Source of the DNA: JAWWPG01 sp038254365
GTDB taxonomy: Bacteria > Actinomycetota > Actinomycetes > Propionibacteriales > Nocardioidaceae
DNA length: 22,857 bases
Assembly: GCA_038254365.1 (NCBI GenBank)
Contig: JBBSGI010000047.1
Coordinates: 1-22,857 of the forward strand
Direction of reading: 5' to 3'
In this document: positions 1 to 7,846 of the stretch, piece by piece
How positions within the stretch are numbered: the stretch's first letter is position 1
Layout of the letters: each line of letters begins with the position of its first letter
Program-made: the position numbers and the translations under genes
Notes under the pieces: generated by a model
What the model was told of the DNA's origin: nothing
Seen by the model: only the letters and a program-made list of their open reading frames with translations
Databases searched by the model: none

Positions 1-96
1 CATCGAGGCCGGATGCACCCCGATCGTGGTGATCCGAACCAACTCTTCACGATCCGCCTCGGCCAACAACACCGGGCGCTTCTTGTGCGACGCCAT
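1..96 (-). mobile_element. IS630-type transposase, N-terminal fragment (runs off window edge)
   Basis: An ATG on the minus strand at 96 (an in-frame ATG also at 105) opens a frame that reads through the left edge, giving 32 residues. It starts MASHKKRPVLL and continues with an EADREELVRI stretch and GVHPASM. From memory this resembles the N-terminus of actinobacterial IS630-type transposases, where a short lead precedes an RRARVLL-type helix-turn-helix. The helix-turn-helix and DDE residues would lie outside the window, so the family call rests on the N-terminus only. A CTAG at 184-187 is a plausible target-site remnant because IS630 elements insert at TA, but I see no terminal inverted repeat that proves it. 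Alternative: a stand-alone helix-turn-helix protein. Confidence 0.4.
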
Positions 97-212
97 CACG
101 AACATCCTGTCCGGCAGAGGGGAAGGATCTGCCAGACACCAACCTCCCAACCAAACACCCCAGAACTCAGCAGCGACACGCTACTAGCGGGTTTGCGACC
201 GCGGGGGCACCA

Positions 213-2042
213 TCAACGGTCGGCGGCCTCGAGCCAGCGGGTCTCCAGCTCGTCATGTTCGGCGGTGAGCGCGCTCAGCGCGCTGTCGAGCTCGGCCAGG
301 CGTTGGTAGTCCCTGGCGTGGGACGCCATCTCCTCGTGCAGACCCTCGATCGCCGCCCGCAGCCTGGCCAGTGCTCGCTCGATGCGGTCCAGCTCCTTCT
401 TCGTAGCCCGCCGGCCGGCCGAGCTGTCGGCGCCGTACGACCGGCCGCCCGGGTCCGGCGAGAACTGGGCCCGCGCTGTCGACGAGGAGGTCGGCTGCGC
501 GCCACTCGCCGCTGCAGCGGGAGCCACCGTGGATGCGGTGTCCAGCATCGCGGACGCCGCAGCACGCCGCGTCAAGTAGTCCCCCACCCCGCCAGGCAAC
601 ATCAGCAGGGAACCGTCGCCGAGCAAGGCCCACGTGGTGTCGCACACCCGCTCCAGGAAGTAGCGGTCATGCGACACCACGACGAGGGTCCCCGGCCAGC
701 TGTCCAGATAGTCCTCCACCACGGTCAGCGTGTCGATGTCGAGGTCGTTCGTCGGCTCGTCGAGCAGCAACACGTTCGGCTCGCGCAGCAGCAGCCGCAG
801 CAGCTGCAACCGGCGGCGCTCACCCCCGGACAGGTCGCCGATCCTGGCGGTCAACCGGTCGCCGGTGAAGCCGAACCGCTCCAGCATCGAGGTCGCGGTG
901 ACCTCGCGAGCGGCTCCCACCCTGGTCACCCGCCGGATCTCCTCGACCGACTCGAGCACGCGTTGCTTCGTGTCCAGATCGCCGAGCTCCTGGCTGAGCA
1001 GCGCGACCTCCACCGTGCGGCCCCGCCGGAGCCGTCCCGCGTCCGGCGACGCCTGCCCGGCGAGGATGGACAGCACCGAAGTCTTGCCCGACCCGTTGGC
1101 CCCGATCAGCCCGACCCGGTCACCCGGCCCGAGCCGCCAGGTCGCGTCGTCGACGAGCACGCGGTCCCCACGCTGGATCGTGGCGTCCTCGAGGTCGAGC
1201 ACGTCCTTGCCCAGCCGGGTGGTGGCGAAGCGGTGCAGGGCTACCGCGTCGCGTGGTGCCGGCTCGTCGGCGATCAGCGCCTGCGCGGCGTCGACCCGGA
1301 ACTGCGGCTTGGAGGTCCGGGCCGGTGGGCCACGACGGAGCCAGGCCAGCTCCTTGCGCACCAGGTTGCGTCGACGCGACTCCGCCGACGACTCCTGACG
1401 CTGCCGCTCCGCGCGGGCCAGCACGTAGGCCGCGTAGCCGCCGTCGTAGCTGTCCACGGAGGCGTCGTGCATCTCCCACGTCGTCGTGCAGACGGCGTCC
1501 AGGAACCAACGGTCATGGGTGACCACGACGAACGTGAGGTCACGGGTTAGCAGGGCTTCCGCGAGCCAGGCGACCGCATCGATATCGAGATGGTTGGTGG
1601 GTTCGTCCAGCAACAGCACATCGACGTCGCTGAGCAGCAGCGCGGAAAGGGACACCCGCCGGCGCTCGCCCCCGGAGAGGCCGTGGATCGTCCGGTCCAA
1701 GGGGATGCCGGACAGCAGATGCTCGACCACGGCGCGCGCGGCGGTGTCCGCGGCCCACTCGTGCTCTGCGCGGTCGCCCAGGACGACGGAGGTGACCGTG
1801 GCGTCAGGGTCGAGGTCGTCGTGCTGGCTGAGCAAGCCCACCCGCAGCCCTCGGCTGCGTGTCACCCGGCCTTCGTCGGGCAGCTCGATCCCGGCCAGGA
1901 TGCGCAGTAACGTGGTCTTGCCGTCGCCGTTGCGGCCAACGATGCCGATCCGGTCGTGCCGTTGTACCCCGAGACTGACACCGTCCAGGATCGCGCGGAC
2001 CCCGAAGGCCTTCGAGAGTCCGTCACAGCTGATCAGGTTCAC
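213..2042 (-). CDS. ABC-F family ATP-binding protein (duplicated ATPase)
   Basis: Soluble twin-ATPase of the ABC-F family. Members bind the ribosomal E site and gate translation or protect ribosomes from antibiotics; there are no membrane segments. Numbering from the GTG at 2042 (609 aa), the first ATPase has Walker A GRNGDGKTT (36-44), signature LSGGE (122-126) and Walker B LLLDEPTNHLD (143-153). The second has GANGSGKT (314-321), LSGGE (404-408) and LLLDEPTNDLD (425-435). A charged heptad-like tail (about 545-609) looks like the C-terminal coiled coil of Uup/EttA-type proteins. A GTG at 2054 would add four residues. Neither start has a clear ribosome site, and ispE ends 16 bases upstream, so translational coupling is likely. 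The frame stays open to 2216, but that part only overlaps the end of ispE. Which ABC-F subfamily it is, and whether it confers resistance, cannot be told by eye. Confidence 0.93.
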   Translation of the reverse strand: MNLISCDGLSKAFGVRAILDGVSLGVQRHDRIGIVGRNGDGKTTLLRILAGIELPDEGRVTRSRGLRVGLLSQHDDLDPDATVTSVVLGDRAEHEWAADTAARAVVEHLLSGIPLDRTIHGLSGGERRRVSLSALLLSDVDVLLLDEPTNHLDIDAVAWLAEALLTRDLTFVVVTHDRWFLDAVCTTTWEMHDASVDSYDGGYAAYVLARAERQRQESSAESRRRNLVRKELAWLRRGPPARTSKPQFRVDAAQALIADEPAPRDAVALHRFATTRLGKDVLDLEDATIQRGDRVLVDDATWRLGPGDRVGLIGANGSGKTSVLSILAGQASPDAGRLRRGRTVEVALLSQELGDLDTKQRVLESVEEIRRVTRVGAAREVTATSMLERFGFTGDRLTARIGDLSGGERRRLQLLRLLLREPNVLLLDEPTNDLDIDTLTVVEDYLDSWPGTLVVVSHDRYFLERVCDTTWALLGDGSLLMLPGGVGDYLTRRAAASAMLDTASTVAPAAAASGAQPTSSSTARAQFSPDPGGRSYGADSSAGRRATKKELDRIERALARLRAAIEGLHEEMASHARDYQRLAELDSALSALTAEHDELETRWLEAADR

Positions 2043-2058
2043 CAGGACTGGCACTGGT

Positions 2059-2979
2059 TCAGCTGACGATCCGGGCGCCGGGAACCGGACCCGTTGCCCG
2101 TTGCACGGAGCTGCACAACCCCGACCCCGACAGCGCGACCGCGAGGTCGACCGCATGGTCAGAATCAGTGGCGAGGTACAGGCAGGTCGGACCGGACCCG
2201 GCCACCAGGCAGCCAAGCGCGCCGTACTCTTCCCCCAGCTCGAGGGTACGGCGCAGGGTAGGTCGCAGGCGGATGGCCGCCGACTGGAGGTCGTTGCCCA
2301 GAGCCAGCCCGACGGAGTGAGGGTCCCCGCTGCGCAGGGCGGCCATCAGGTCCTCGGGAACCGTCGGTGGCGCGACGCGGGCGCCCGAGGCGGCGCGCAT
2401 CCGGTCGAGCTCCGCGTAGACGTCCGGCGTAGCGAGGCCGCCGTCGGCGTAGGCGAGCACCCACTCGTAGGAGCCGCGGGAGAGTACGGCCGACAGCGTC
2501 CCACCACGGCCGGTCCCGATCGCCGTACCCCCGAAGAGGCAGAACGGCACGTCGCTGCCGATCTCCGCGGCGATCACCGCAAGCCCGTCCCGGCTGCATC
2601 CCGTGCCCCACAAGGCATCGCAGGCGACCAGGGTGGCTGCGGCGTCCGAGCTCCCCCCGGCCAGCCCGCCGGCCACCGCGATGTTCTTGTGGATGCTGAG
2701 GGCGACCCCGGCCCGCACATCGAACGCCTTGGCGAGCCGGCCAGCGGCCTGCACGGCGAGGTTCGTGCCGTCGAGCGGAATCTGACGCATACCCTCGCCG
2801 GTGACGCTCACGGTGATCTCGCCAGGGATGTCCGAGAGACGCGCCTTCACCTCGTCGTAGAGCGACACCGCCTGGTAGACCGTCGCCACCCGGTGGTAGC
2901 CCTCGGGGTCGAGCGAGCCGACGCTGAGGCCCAGGTTGACCTTGGCCGGGCTGCGCACGGTGACGGGGGCCGAACTCAC
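2059..2979 (-). CDS. ispE: 4-diphosphocytidyl-2-C-methyl-D-erythritol kinase
   Basis: IspE phosphorylates the 2-hydroxyl of CDP-methylerythritol with ATP, the fourth step of the MEP route to isopentenyl diphosphate; it is cytosolic. The 306-aa GHMP-kinase frame has the N-terminal SPAKVNLGL strand with the catalytic-type Lys at residue 13, the glycine-rich ATP loop AGGLAGGSSDAAA (about 103-115), the catalytic Asp in GSDVPF (D143) and a C-terminal GSGPT loop. The start is GTG at 2979, with no purine-rich ribosome site before it. The rsmA stop codon lies only 9 bases upstream, and a TAACCT hexamer six bases before the GTG suggests an extra, leaderless promoter (separate entry). Length and motifs are normal for the family. 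Confidence 0.95.
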   Translation of the reverse strand: MSSAPVTVRSPAKVNLGLSVGSLDPEGYHRVATVYQAVSLYDEVKARLSDIPGEITVSVTGEGMRQIPLDGTNLAVQAAGRLAKAFDVRAGVALSIHKNIAVAGGLAGGSSDAAATLVACDALWGTGCSRDGLAVIAAEIGSDVPFCLFGGTAIGTGRGGTLSAVLSRGSYEWVLAYADGGLATPDVYAELDRMRAASGARVAPPTVPEDLMAALRSGDPHSVGLALGNDLQSAAIRLRPTLRRTLELGEEYGALGCLVAGSGPTCLYLATDSDHAVDLAVALSGSGLCSSVQRATGPVPGARIVS

Positions 2980-2985
2980 GCGACC

Positions 2986-2991
2986 AGGTTA
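2986..2991 (-). promoter_or_regulatory. Candidate -10 element for leaderless ispE
   Basis: The minus strand reads TAACCT, then six bases (ggtcgc), then the ispE GTG. TANNNT centred about ten bases before +1 fits the actinobacterial SigA -10 element and would put +1 on the GTG itself. No convincing -35 is visible. The hexamer includes the rsmA stop codon, so it could be coincidental. Confidence 0.35.
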
Positions 2992-3855
2992 CGGTGCGGT
3001 GCCCAGGCAGTCCGCGATCCGGGCGAAGTCGACGACGGTCAGCCGCTCCGCCCGAGCGGTCGGGTCTACCCCGGCCGCCAGCAGAGCCTGTTCGGCAGCG
3101 CCGCCCGGCGCGAGCCCGGCCAGCGATGAGCGCAGCATCTTGCGTCGCTGGCCGAACGCGGCGTCGACGACGTCGAAGACCCGCTGTCGGCCGACGTGGG
3201 TCTTCGGTGGCTCGCGACGCTCCATGAGCACCAGGGCGGAGTCGACGTTGGGGGCTGGCCAGAACACGTTCCGCCCGACGTGTCCGACCATGCGTACGTC
3301 GGCGTACCACGCGGCCTTCACGGTGGGCACCCCGTAGACCTTCGAGCCCGGCGGCGCCGCGAGACGCTCCGCTACCTCGCGCTGCACCATCACGAGAGCT
3401 CGCCGCAGGCTCGACACGGTCTCCAGGAGGTGGAGGAGGACCGGGACCGCGACGTTGTACGGAAGGTTTGCCACCAGCGCCGTCGGGGACCCCGAAACCC
3501 GGACGCGGCGTGCATCGTCCTCGACCACGGTGAGACACCCGGCCCGGTCCGGGACGTACTCCGCGATGGTCTGGGCAAGACCGGCCGCCAGGGCATGGTC
3601 GACCTCCACCGCAGTCACCTGGGCGCCGGCGCCCAAGAGTCCGAGGGTCAGCGAGCCCAGACCCGGCCCGACCTCCAGCACCTGCTCGCCGTTCGAGATT
3701 CCGGAGACGGAGACGATGCGGCGCACGGTGTTGGCGTCGATGACGAAGTTCTGGCCACGCTGCTTGGCCGGCTTGACGCCCAGCCGGTCCGCCAGCAGAC
3801 GAACGTCCGCCGGCCCCAGGAGCCTGGGACCGGCGGACGCCGAAGGAGGGTTCAC
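2989..3855 (-). CDS. rsmA: 16S rRNA (adenine1518-N6/adenine1519-N6)-dimethyltransferase
   Basis: RsmA (KsgA) dimethylates the two adjacent adenines in the helix-45 loop of 16S rRNA using S-adenosylmethionine, late in 30S assembly. The 288-aa protein has the family hallmark QNFVID (35-40), SAM-binding motif I EVGPGLGSLT (61-70), an acidic second strand ending in VEVD, and the target-adenine motif NLPYN (130-134), followed by the small C-terminal helical domain. The start is GTG at 3855, 24 bases after the rpfB stop, and the gene continues into ispE, as in other actinobacteria. The Ser/Pro-rich first 15 residues are dispensable-looking, and a later start is possible. Confidence 0.95.
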   Translation of the reverse strand: MNPPSASAGPRLLGPADVRLLADRLGVKPAKQRGQNFVIDANTVRRIVSVSGISNGEQVLEVGPGLGSLTLGLLGAGAQVTAVEVDHALAAGLAQTIAEYVPDRAGCLTVVEDDARRVRVSGSPTALVANLPYNVAVPVLLHLLETVSSLRRALVMVQREVAERLAAPPGSKVYGVPTVKAAWYADVRMVGHVGRNVFWPAPNVDSALVLMERREPPKTHVGRQRVFDVVDAAFGQRRKMLRSSLAGLAPGGAAEQALLAAGVDPTARAERLTVVDFARIADCLGTAP

Positions 3856-3879
3856 TCCCGATCTGTCACGAGCGCGCGG

Positions 3880-5082
3880 TCAGACCCCAGCCCGGACTGA
3901 GCAGACCGGCCAGGCGCCCCACCCTTGCGCCGCCTGGACGCGCTCGGCGATCGCGATCTGCTGCTCCCTGCTGGCCAGGTTCGCCGTCGGTGCGTAGGCA
4001 CCACCGCCGTACCCGAGCCAGGTGCTCGAGCTGAACTGCAGTCCGCCGTAGTAACCGTTGCCCGTGTTGATCGCCCAGTTGCCACCGGACTCACAGGAGG
4101 CGATGGCGTCCCAGATCGAGCCTGAGGACGAGGAGGTCGGGGCCGGCGGGGGAGCCGGGGCCGGGGCCGGGGCCGGCGCCGGGGCCGGAGTGGGAGCCGG
4201 GGCCGGAGTGGGAGCCGGGGCCGGAGGCGGCTGGACCGGGGCGACATAGGTGCCGTGCACCTCGATGCGGTCGACCGGTGCGGCCGTCACCACGCGTTGC
4301 ACCACGCGCTTCGTCGCCACCGCGCCGTTGGTGCCCCGGAAGCGGTACGTGACCTTCTCGCTGCCGGGCCGTCCGGCCTGGACCACCTGGACCTTTCCCT
4401 GCGCCAGGCTGCTGTCCTCGCGGACGACGGTCTGGTACCCGAGGGAGACGGTCGCCGTGCGGAGACCCGTGAACACTCGGGTTACGACGATCCTGGTGCC
4501 GTCGGTCACAGGTGTCCCGAGCGACGGCCGCACGAGGTCGTTGTGGTCGAGGTGCACGTGCAGGCCGATGAGCGCGTCGCCGACGGTGAGGGCGGTCGTG
4601 GTCACCCGCTGCTGCGGTTTGGGTCCGACGCGGACCTGGATCTGCTTGGGAGTGTTGACCCTCACCGCGAGCCCTTGCCTGCTGATGAAGGCCGACCGGC
4701 TGGTCGACCACTTCGCACCGGTGTCGACCCGCTCACCGATCTGGTCGAGGGCTGAGCTGACCGTGGTGGCGGTCGTCCAGTACATCTTCTTCCGGCCGTC
4801 GACGACCAAGGTGAGCTCTCGCCCGTAGGACACCGCGATGCGGGTGCCGTCCTGCACCGCGGTCGTCGGCGCCGGGGCGACGGCGTCATGGAGGCCAACC
4901 TTGATGCCCTGACTTCTCAGCACCGCGGCGACGGTGTCGTCAGTGGTGCTGACGGCCCGAGCTTTGCCGTCGACGGCGATGGTCACTGACTTGATGGGAT
5001 CCTTGGCCTGCGCAAGCGCTCCGACCGAAACGGCGACAGCGAGCGCGCCACCGAGAACTCCATAGGCGATCTTCTTCGACAC
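3880..5082 (-). CDS. rpfB: Resuscitation-promoting factor, RpfB type (DUF348 repeats, G5, transglycosylase-like domain)
   Basis: Secreted peptidoglycan hydrolase that stimulates growth or exit from dormancy. The chosen GTG at 5082 gives 400 aa. It is preceded on the minus strand by TTGGAG at a spacing of four to five bases and opens with a compact signal peptide (SKK, then a hydrophobic stretch ending near ALAQA). The mature part has three DUF348-like segments (about 31-71, 75-115, 131-172), a G5-like domain (about 176-253), a Pro/Ala linker (about 260-310) and a C-terminal Rpf domain (about 320-395) starting WDAIASCESGGNW. The Glu after the first Cys (E331) is the lysozyme-type catalytic residue, and the second Cys is in WPVCS. 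Upstream in-frame ATGs at 5178 and about 5121 would put residues before the signal peptide, so they are less likely. The 208-bp leader region shows no riboswitch I can recognise. Confidence 0.92.
   Translation of the reverse strand: MSKKIAYGVLGGALAVAVSVGALAQAKDPIKSVTIAVDGKARAVSTTDDTVAAVLRSQGIKVGLHDAVAPAPTTAVQDGTRIAVSYGRELTLVVDGRKKMYWTTATTVSSALDQIGERVDTGAKWSTSRSAFISRQGLAVRVNTPKQIQVRVGPKPQQRVTTTALTVGDALIGLHVHLDHNDLVRPSLGTPVTDGTRIVVTRVFTGLRTATVSLGYQTVVREDSSLAQGKVQVVQAGRPGSEKVTYRFRGTNGAVATKRVVQRVVTAAPVDRIEVHGTYVAPVQPPPAPAPTPAPAPTPAPAPAPAPAPAPPPAPTSSSSGSIWDAIASCESGGNWAINTGNGYYGGLQFSSSTWLGYGGGAYAPTANLASREQQIAIAERVQAAQGWGAWPVCSVRAGV
4141..4230. repeat. GC-rich tandem repeat encoding the Pro-Ala linker of RpfB
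   Basis: A run of GGCCGGGG-type hexamers and two exact back-to-back copies of an 18-base unit (4183-4200 and 4201-4218) encode alternating Pro-Ala with occasional Thr between the G5 and Rpf domains. The unit length keeps the frame, so copy-number change would alter only linker length. Confidence 0.8.
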
Positions 5083-5290
5083 AATGCTCCAAGGGTGGTG
5101 CTCTCCCGGAATCACAGCCATGGGGTGTCCGCGTGGGGGTTCGCGGGGCTGCTGTCCGGCGGACAAGTGCTCGACCATGCCAGATCATCCACCGAGAGGC
5201 AAAAATCAGCGAGCTTGACCACCACACTGGGTGTCAGGAACCCCTTCTGTCACAGGAGTTACCAGCGGCGTGATCCCGCTCACAAACGGT

Positions 5291-6178
5291 TCAGCCCCAG
5301 GAGCCGCCGAAGGCGGTGTCGGTGTTGGCGTCCAGCGCGCGGCAGAGGTCGGCCAGGTCGTCGCCGCGGATGTCGGCCATCGCGCGGACGGTAGTGGGCA
5401 CCAGGTACGACGCGTTCGTCCGGCCGCGGTGCGGCATCGGCGCCAGGAAGGGGGCGTCGGTCTCGACCAGGATGCGATCCTGCGGTGCAACCCTCAGGGC
5501 TTCACGCAGGCGCGGCGCGTTCTTGAAGGTGACCGTGCCGGCGAAGGAGAGGAATGCGCCCCTGTCCAGGCAGGCCCGAGCGAAGTCCACGTCGCCGGAG
5601 AAGCAGTGCAGCACCGTGCGCTCGGGCATGCCCTGCTCGTCAAGGACGGCGAGCACGTCGTCGTGGGCGTCGCGGTCGTGGATCACGAGCGTCTTCTGCA
5701 GCCGCCGGGCCAGGTCGATGTGGAAGACGAACGAACGGTGCTGTGCTGAGCGGCCCTCCTCGCCGGTTCGGAAGTAGTCGAGCCCGGTCTCTCCCACCGC
5801 TCGGACCCGGGGGCTCGACGTGGCCAGCCGCTCGATCTCGGCCAGGCCGGCCCCCAGGTCACCCGCGCGGTCGAGCTTCGGCGCCTCGTTGGGGTGGATC
5901 GCCACGCCCGCGACGATCCCCGGAAACCGTTCCGCGGTCCGCACCGCCCACGCCGCCCCGGGCAGATCGCAGCCGATCTGCACGATGCGTGGCACGCCGA
6001 CCGCGGCGGCGAGGCTGAGCGCGTCGAGGGGCTCGAGCCAGTCACTGCCGTCCTCGATGTCCAGGTGACAGTGGTTGTCCACCACCGGGGCCGGAAGCGG
6101 TTCGGGCAGCTCGGGCCGCGACGCGTTCCGGCGCTGGCCGGATTCTGCGTCGACCCGTATCCGCGTCGGCCCCCTCAC
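5291..6178 (-). CDS. tatD: TatD-family metal-dependent DNase/hydrolase
   Basis: Amidohydrolase-fold metalloenzyme of the TatD group (3'-5' exonuclease or DNA repair in characterised members). The 295-aa frame has the HxH metal pair in DNHCHLD (H36, H38), the bridging Glu in GETGLDYF, a metal His in VIHDRDAHDD, the HCFSG motif and the terminal metal Asp in ETDAPFLAP. The start is GTG at 6178, decided by a strong GGGAGGAG ribosome site about four bases upstream and a GTGA overlap with the metG-1 stop, so the two are translationally coupled. The first 30 residues (Arg/Pro-rich, before VVDNHCH) are an unconserved-looking extension. It lies between metG and rpfB, the conserved actinobacterial order. 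Confidence 0.93.
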   Translation of the reverse strand: MRGPTRIRVDAESGQRRNASRPELPEPLPAPVVDNHCHLDIEDGSDWLEPLDALSLAAAVGVPRIVQIGCDLPGAAWAVRTAERFPGIVAGVAIHPNEAPKLDRAGDLGAGLAEIERLATSSPRVRAVGETGLDYFRTGEEGRSAQHRSFVFHIDLARRLQKTLVIHDRDAHDDVLAVLDEQGMPERTVLHCFSGDVDFARACLDRGAFLSFAGTVTFKNAPRLREALRVAPQDRILVETDAPFLAPMPHRGRTNASYLVPTTVRAMADIRGDDLADLCRALDANTDTAFGGSWG

Positions 6179-7833
6179 GCGCTCCTCCCAGGTTCGGCTG
6201 CGTCCGCCGGCCGAACGGGGACCCGGGAGCCGACCGACGAGGCGGTCGTCGCCGGCGGGTCGTCGGCGAGCCGCGGGAACAGTGACGCGCCCTTGGTCAG
6301 TCGCACCCCCACGGGAAGCTGTCCCCAGCGGGCGGCCCGGGCCAGGTCCTGCTCCACCAGCGGGCCCAGCGCGTGCGCACCCAGCGAAGCCCACAGAGCC
6401 GCGCAGGCCTTCGGCATCACGGGGTTGTGGAGCACGGCGACTGCACGCAGCGACTCTGCTGCGGCGTAGAGGATGCTGGCGAGCCGAGCCCGCCCCTCCA
6501 CCGAGGTGTCCTTGGCCACCTGCCAGGGCGCCTGCTCGGTGACGTATCCGTTCACCGCCCCGACGAAGTCCGCGACCGCCGAGATCGCCTCGGTGATGGC
6601 GACGCGGTCGATCGCGGCCTCGGCCGTAGCCACCGCAAGCTCCAGGGCCTGAGCCAGCCTACGCTCGGCCGGCCCGTCGGCTGTCGGCTCCGGCAGTACC
6701 GCGTCGAAGTACTTGCCGACCATCGCGGTCACCCGCGAGGCGAGGTTGCCCAGGCCGTTGGCGAGCTCGTTGGTGTAGACGGCGCTCATGTGCTCCCACG
6801 AGAAGCTCCCGTCGGTGCCGAAGGCGATGGCCTTCATGAAGTAGTAGCGATAGGCGTCCGAGCCGAAGTGCTCGGTGACGACCTCCGGGGCGATCGCGGT
6901 GACCCTGGACTTGCTCATCTTCTGTCCGCCGACCAGCAGCCAGCCGTGCGCGAACACCTGCCTGGGCACGTCGACGCCCGCCGCCATCAGCATGGCCGGC
7001 CAGATCACCGCATGGAACCGGAGAATGTCCTTGCCCACAAGGTGGACGTCGGCGGGCCATCGACTGTCGAAGGTCGCCTTGTCGGTGCCGATGCCAGCCG
7101 CGGTGACGTAGTTCAGCAGCGCGTCGATCCACACGTAGAACACCTGGGACTCATCCCAGGGAACCGGAACGCCCCAGGCAAAGCTCGAGCGGCTGATCGA
7201 GAGGTCCTGTAGGCCCTGGGAGACGAACGAGACCACCTCGTTGCGGGCGGACTCAGGCTGGACGAACTCGGGGTGACGGTCGTACAGCTCGAGCAGCCGG
7301 TCGGCGTACTTGGACATCGCGAAGAAGTAGTTGGCCTCGCTGACCGTCTCCAGCTGCGTGCGGTGGATCTTGCACACCTCGACGCTGCCCGCGTCCAGCT
7401 CGATGTCCCCAGGCGCCTTGAACTCCTCGCAACCCACGCAGTAGGGACCTTCATAGCGTCCCGCGTAGACGTCGCCGGCCGCCCGGACCCGGATCCAGAA
7501 CTCCTGCACCTGTTGGGTGTGTGCCGGGTCTGTCGTGCGGATGAACTGGTCGTTGGAGACGTCGATGGTGTCCAGCACCGGCAGCCAGGCCGTCTCGACA
7601 AGTCGATCGGCCCACTCCAGGGGCGACATCCCGTTCTCGGCTGCCGCGCGCATGACCTTCTGGCCGTGCTCGTCGGTGCCCGTCAGATACCAGACAGACT
7701 CGCCGCGCTGGCGGTGCCACCGGGCGAGCACGTCGCCGGCGACCGTCGTGTAGGCGCTGCCGATCGAGGGTTCGGCGGTCGCGTAGTAGATCGGGGTCGT
7801 CACGTAGAACGCCTTGGACGGGGAGTCGGCCAT
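6175..7833 (-). CDS. metG: Methionyl-tRNA synthetase, copy 1 (HIGH motif changed to SIGS)
   Basis: Class I aminoacyl-tRNA synthetase that would attach methionine to tRNA-Met. The 552-aa product from ATG 7833 has the catalytic core (PIYYATAEP, GTDEHG, VWIDALLNY, KDILRFHAVIWPA), a zinc knuckle (C132, C135, C154, H157), an intact KMSKS loop at 305-309 (GGQKMSKSR) and the anticodon-binding helical domain, including NELANGLGNL. The oddity is at residues 23-26: where the family has H-[IVL]-G-H this copy reads S-I-G-S, with both ATP-contacting histidines replaced. The bases are unambiguous in the window and the surrounding frame is intact. It follows metG-2 by 10 bases and overlaps tatD by 4. It may be a low-activity or specialised MetRS, or an enzyme in early decay. 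The family call is certain; catalytic competence is not. Confidence 0.93.
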   Translation of the reverse strand: MADSPSKAFYVTTPIYYATAEPSIGSAYTTVAGDVLARWHRQRGESVWYLTGTDEHGQKVMRAAAENGMSPLEWADRLVETAWLPVLDTIDVSNDQFIRTTDPAHTQQVQEFWIRVRAAGDVYAGRYEGPYCVGCEEFKAPGDIELDAGSVEVCKIHRTQLETVSEANYFFAMSKYADRLLELYDRHPEFVQPESARNEVVSFVSQGLQDLSISRSSFAWGVPVPWDESQVFYVWIDALLNYVTAAGIGTDKATFDSRWPADVHLVGKDILRFHAVIWPAMLMAAGVDVPRQVFAHGWLLVGGQKMSKSRVTAIAPEVVTEHFGSDAYRYYFMKAIAFGTDGSFSWEHMSAVYTNELANGLGNLASRVTAMVGKYFDAVLPEPTADGPAERRLAQALELAVATAEAAIDRVAITEAISAVADFVGAVNGYVTEQAPWQVAKDTSVEGRARLASILYAAAESLRAVAVLHNPVMPKACAALWASLGAHALGPLVEQDLARAARWGQLPVGVRLTKGASLFPRLADDPPATTASSVGSRVPVRPADAAEPGRSA

Positions 7834-7840
7834 GCCGACA

Positions 7841-7846
7841 ATCCTA
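7841..7846 (-). promoter_or_regulatory. Candidate -10 or ribosome site before metG copy 1
   Basis: TAGGAT on the minus strand ends seven bases before the ATG at 7833 and includes the metG-2 stop codon. It reads either as a TANNNT -10 element for leaderless mRNA or as an AGGA ribosome site at about eight bases. The same hexamer stands before metG-2 and before the 22393 gene. Confidence 0.35.

Noticed and set aside
255..1550. Long plus-strand frame of 431 codons antisense to the ABC-F gene
   Set aside because: Shadow of the GC-rich coding strand: Arg/Gln/Val-rich, no domain, no ribosome site.
2165..3538. 457-codon minus-strand frame across ispE and rsmA
   Set aside because: Arg/Gly-rich frame shadow overlapping two well-identified genes.
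5254..5275. Short stem (AGCGG/CCGCT, seven-base loop) between tatD and rpfB as a terminator
   Set aside because: Only five base pairs, no T-tract, and within the expected rpfB leader; not distinguishable from chance.
5083..5290. Riboswitch (ydaO/c-di-AMP type, known before some rpf genes) upstream of rpfB
   Set aside because: The region is short and I could not find the conserved riboswitch core; no support by eye.
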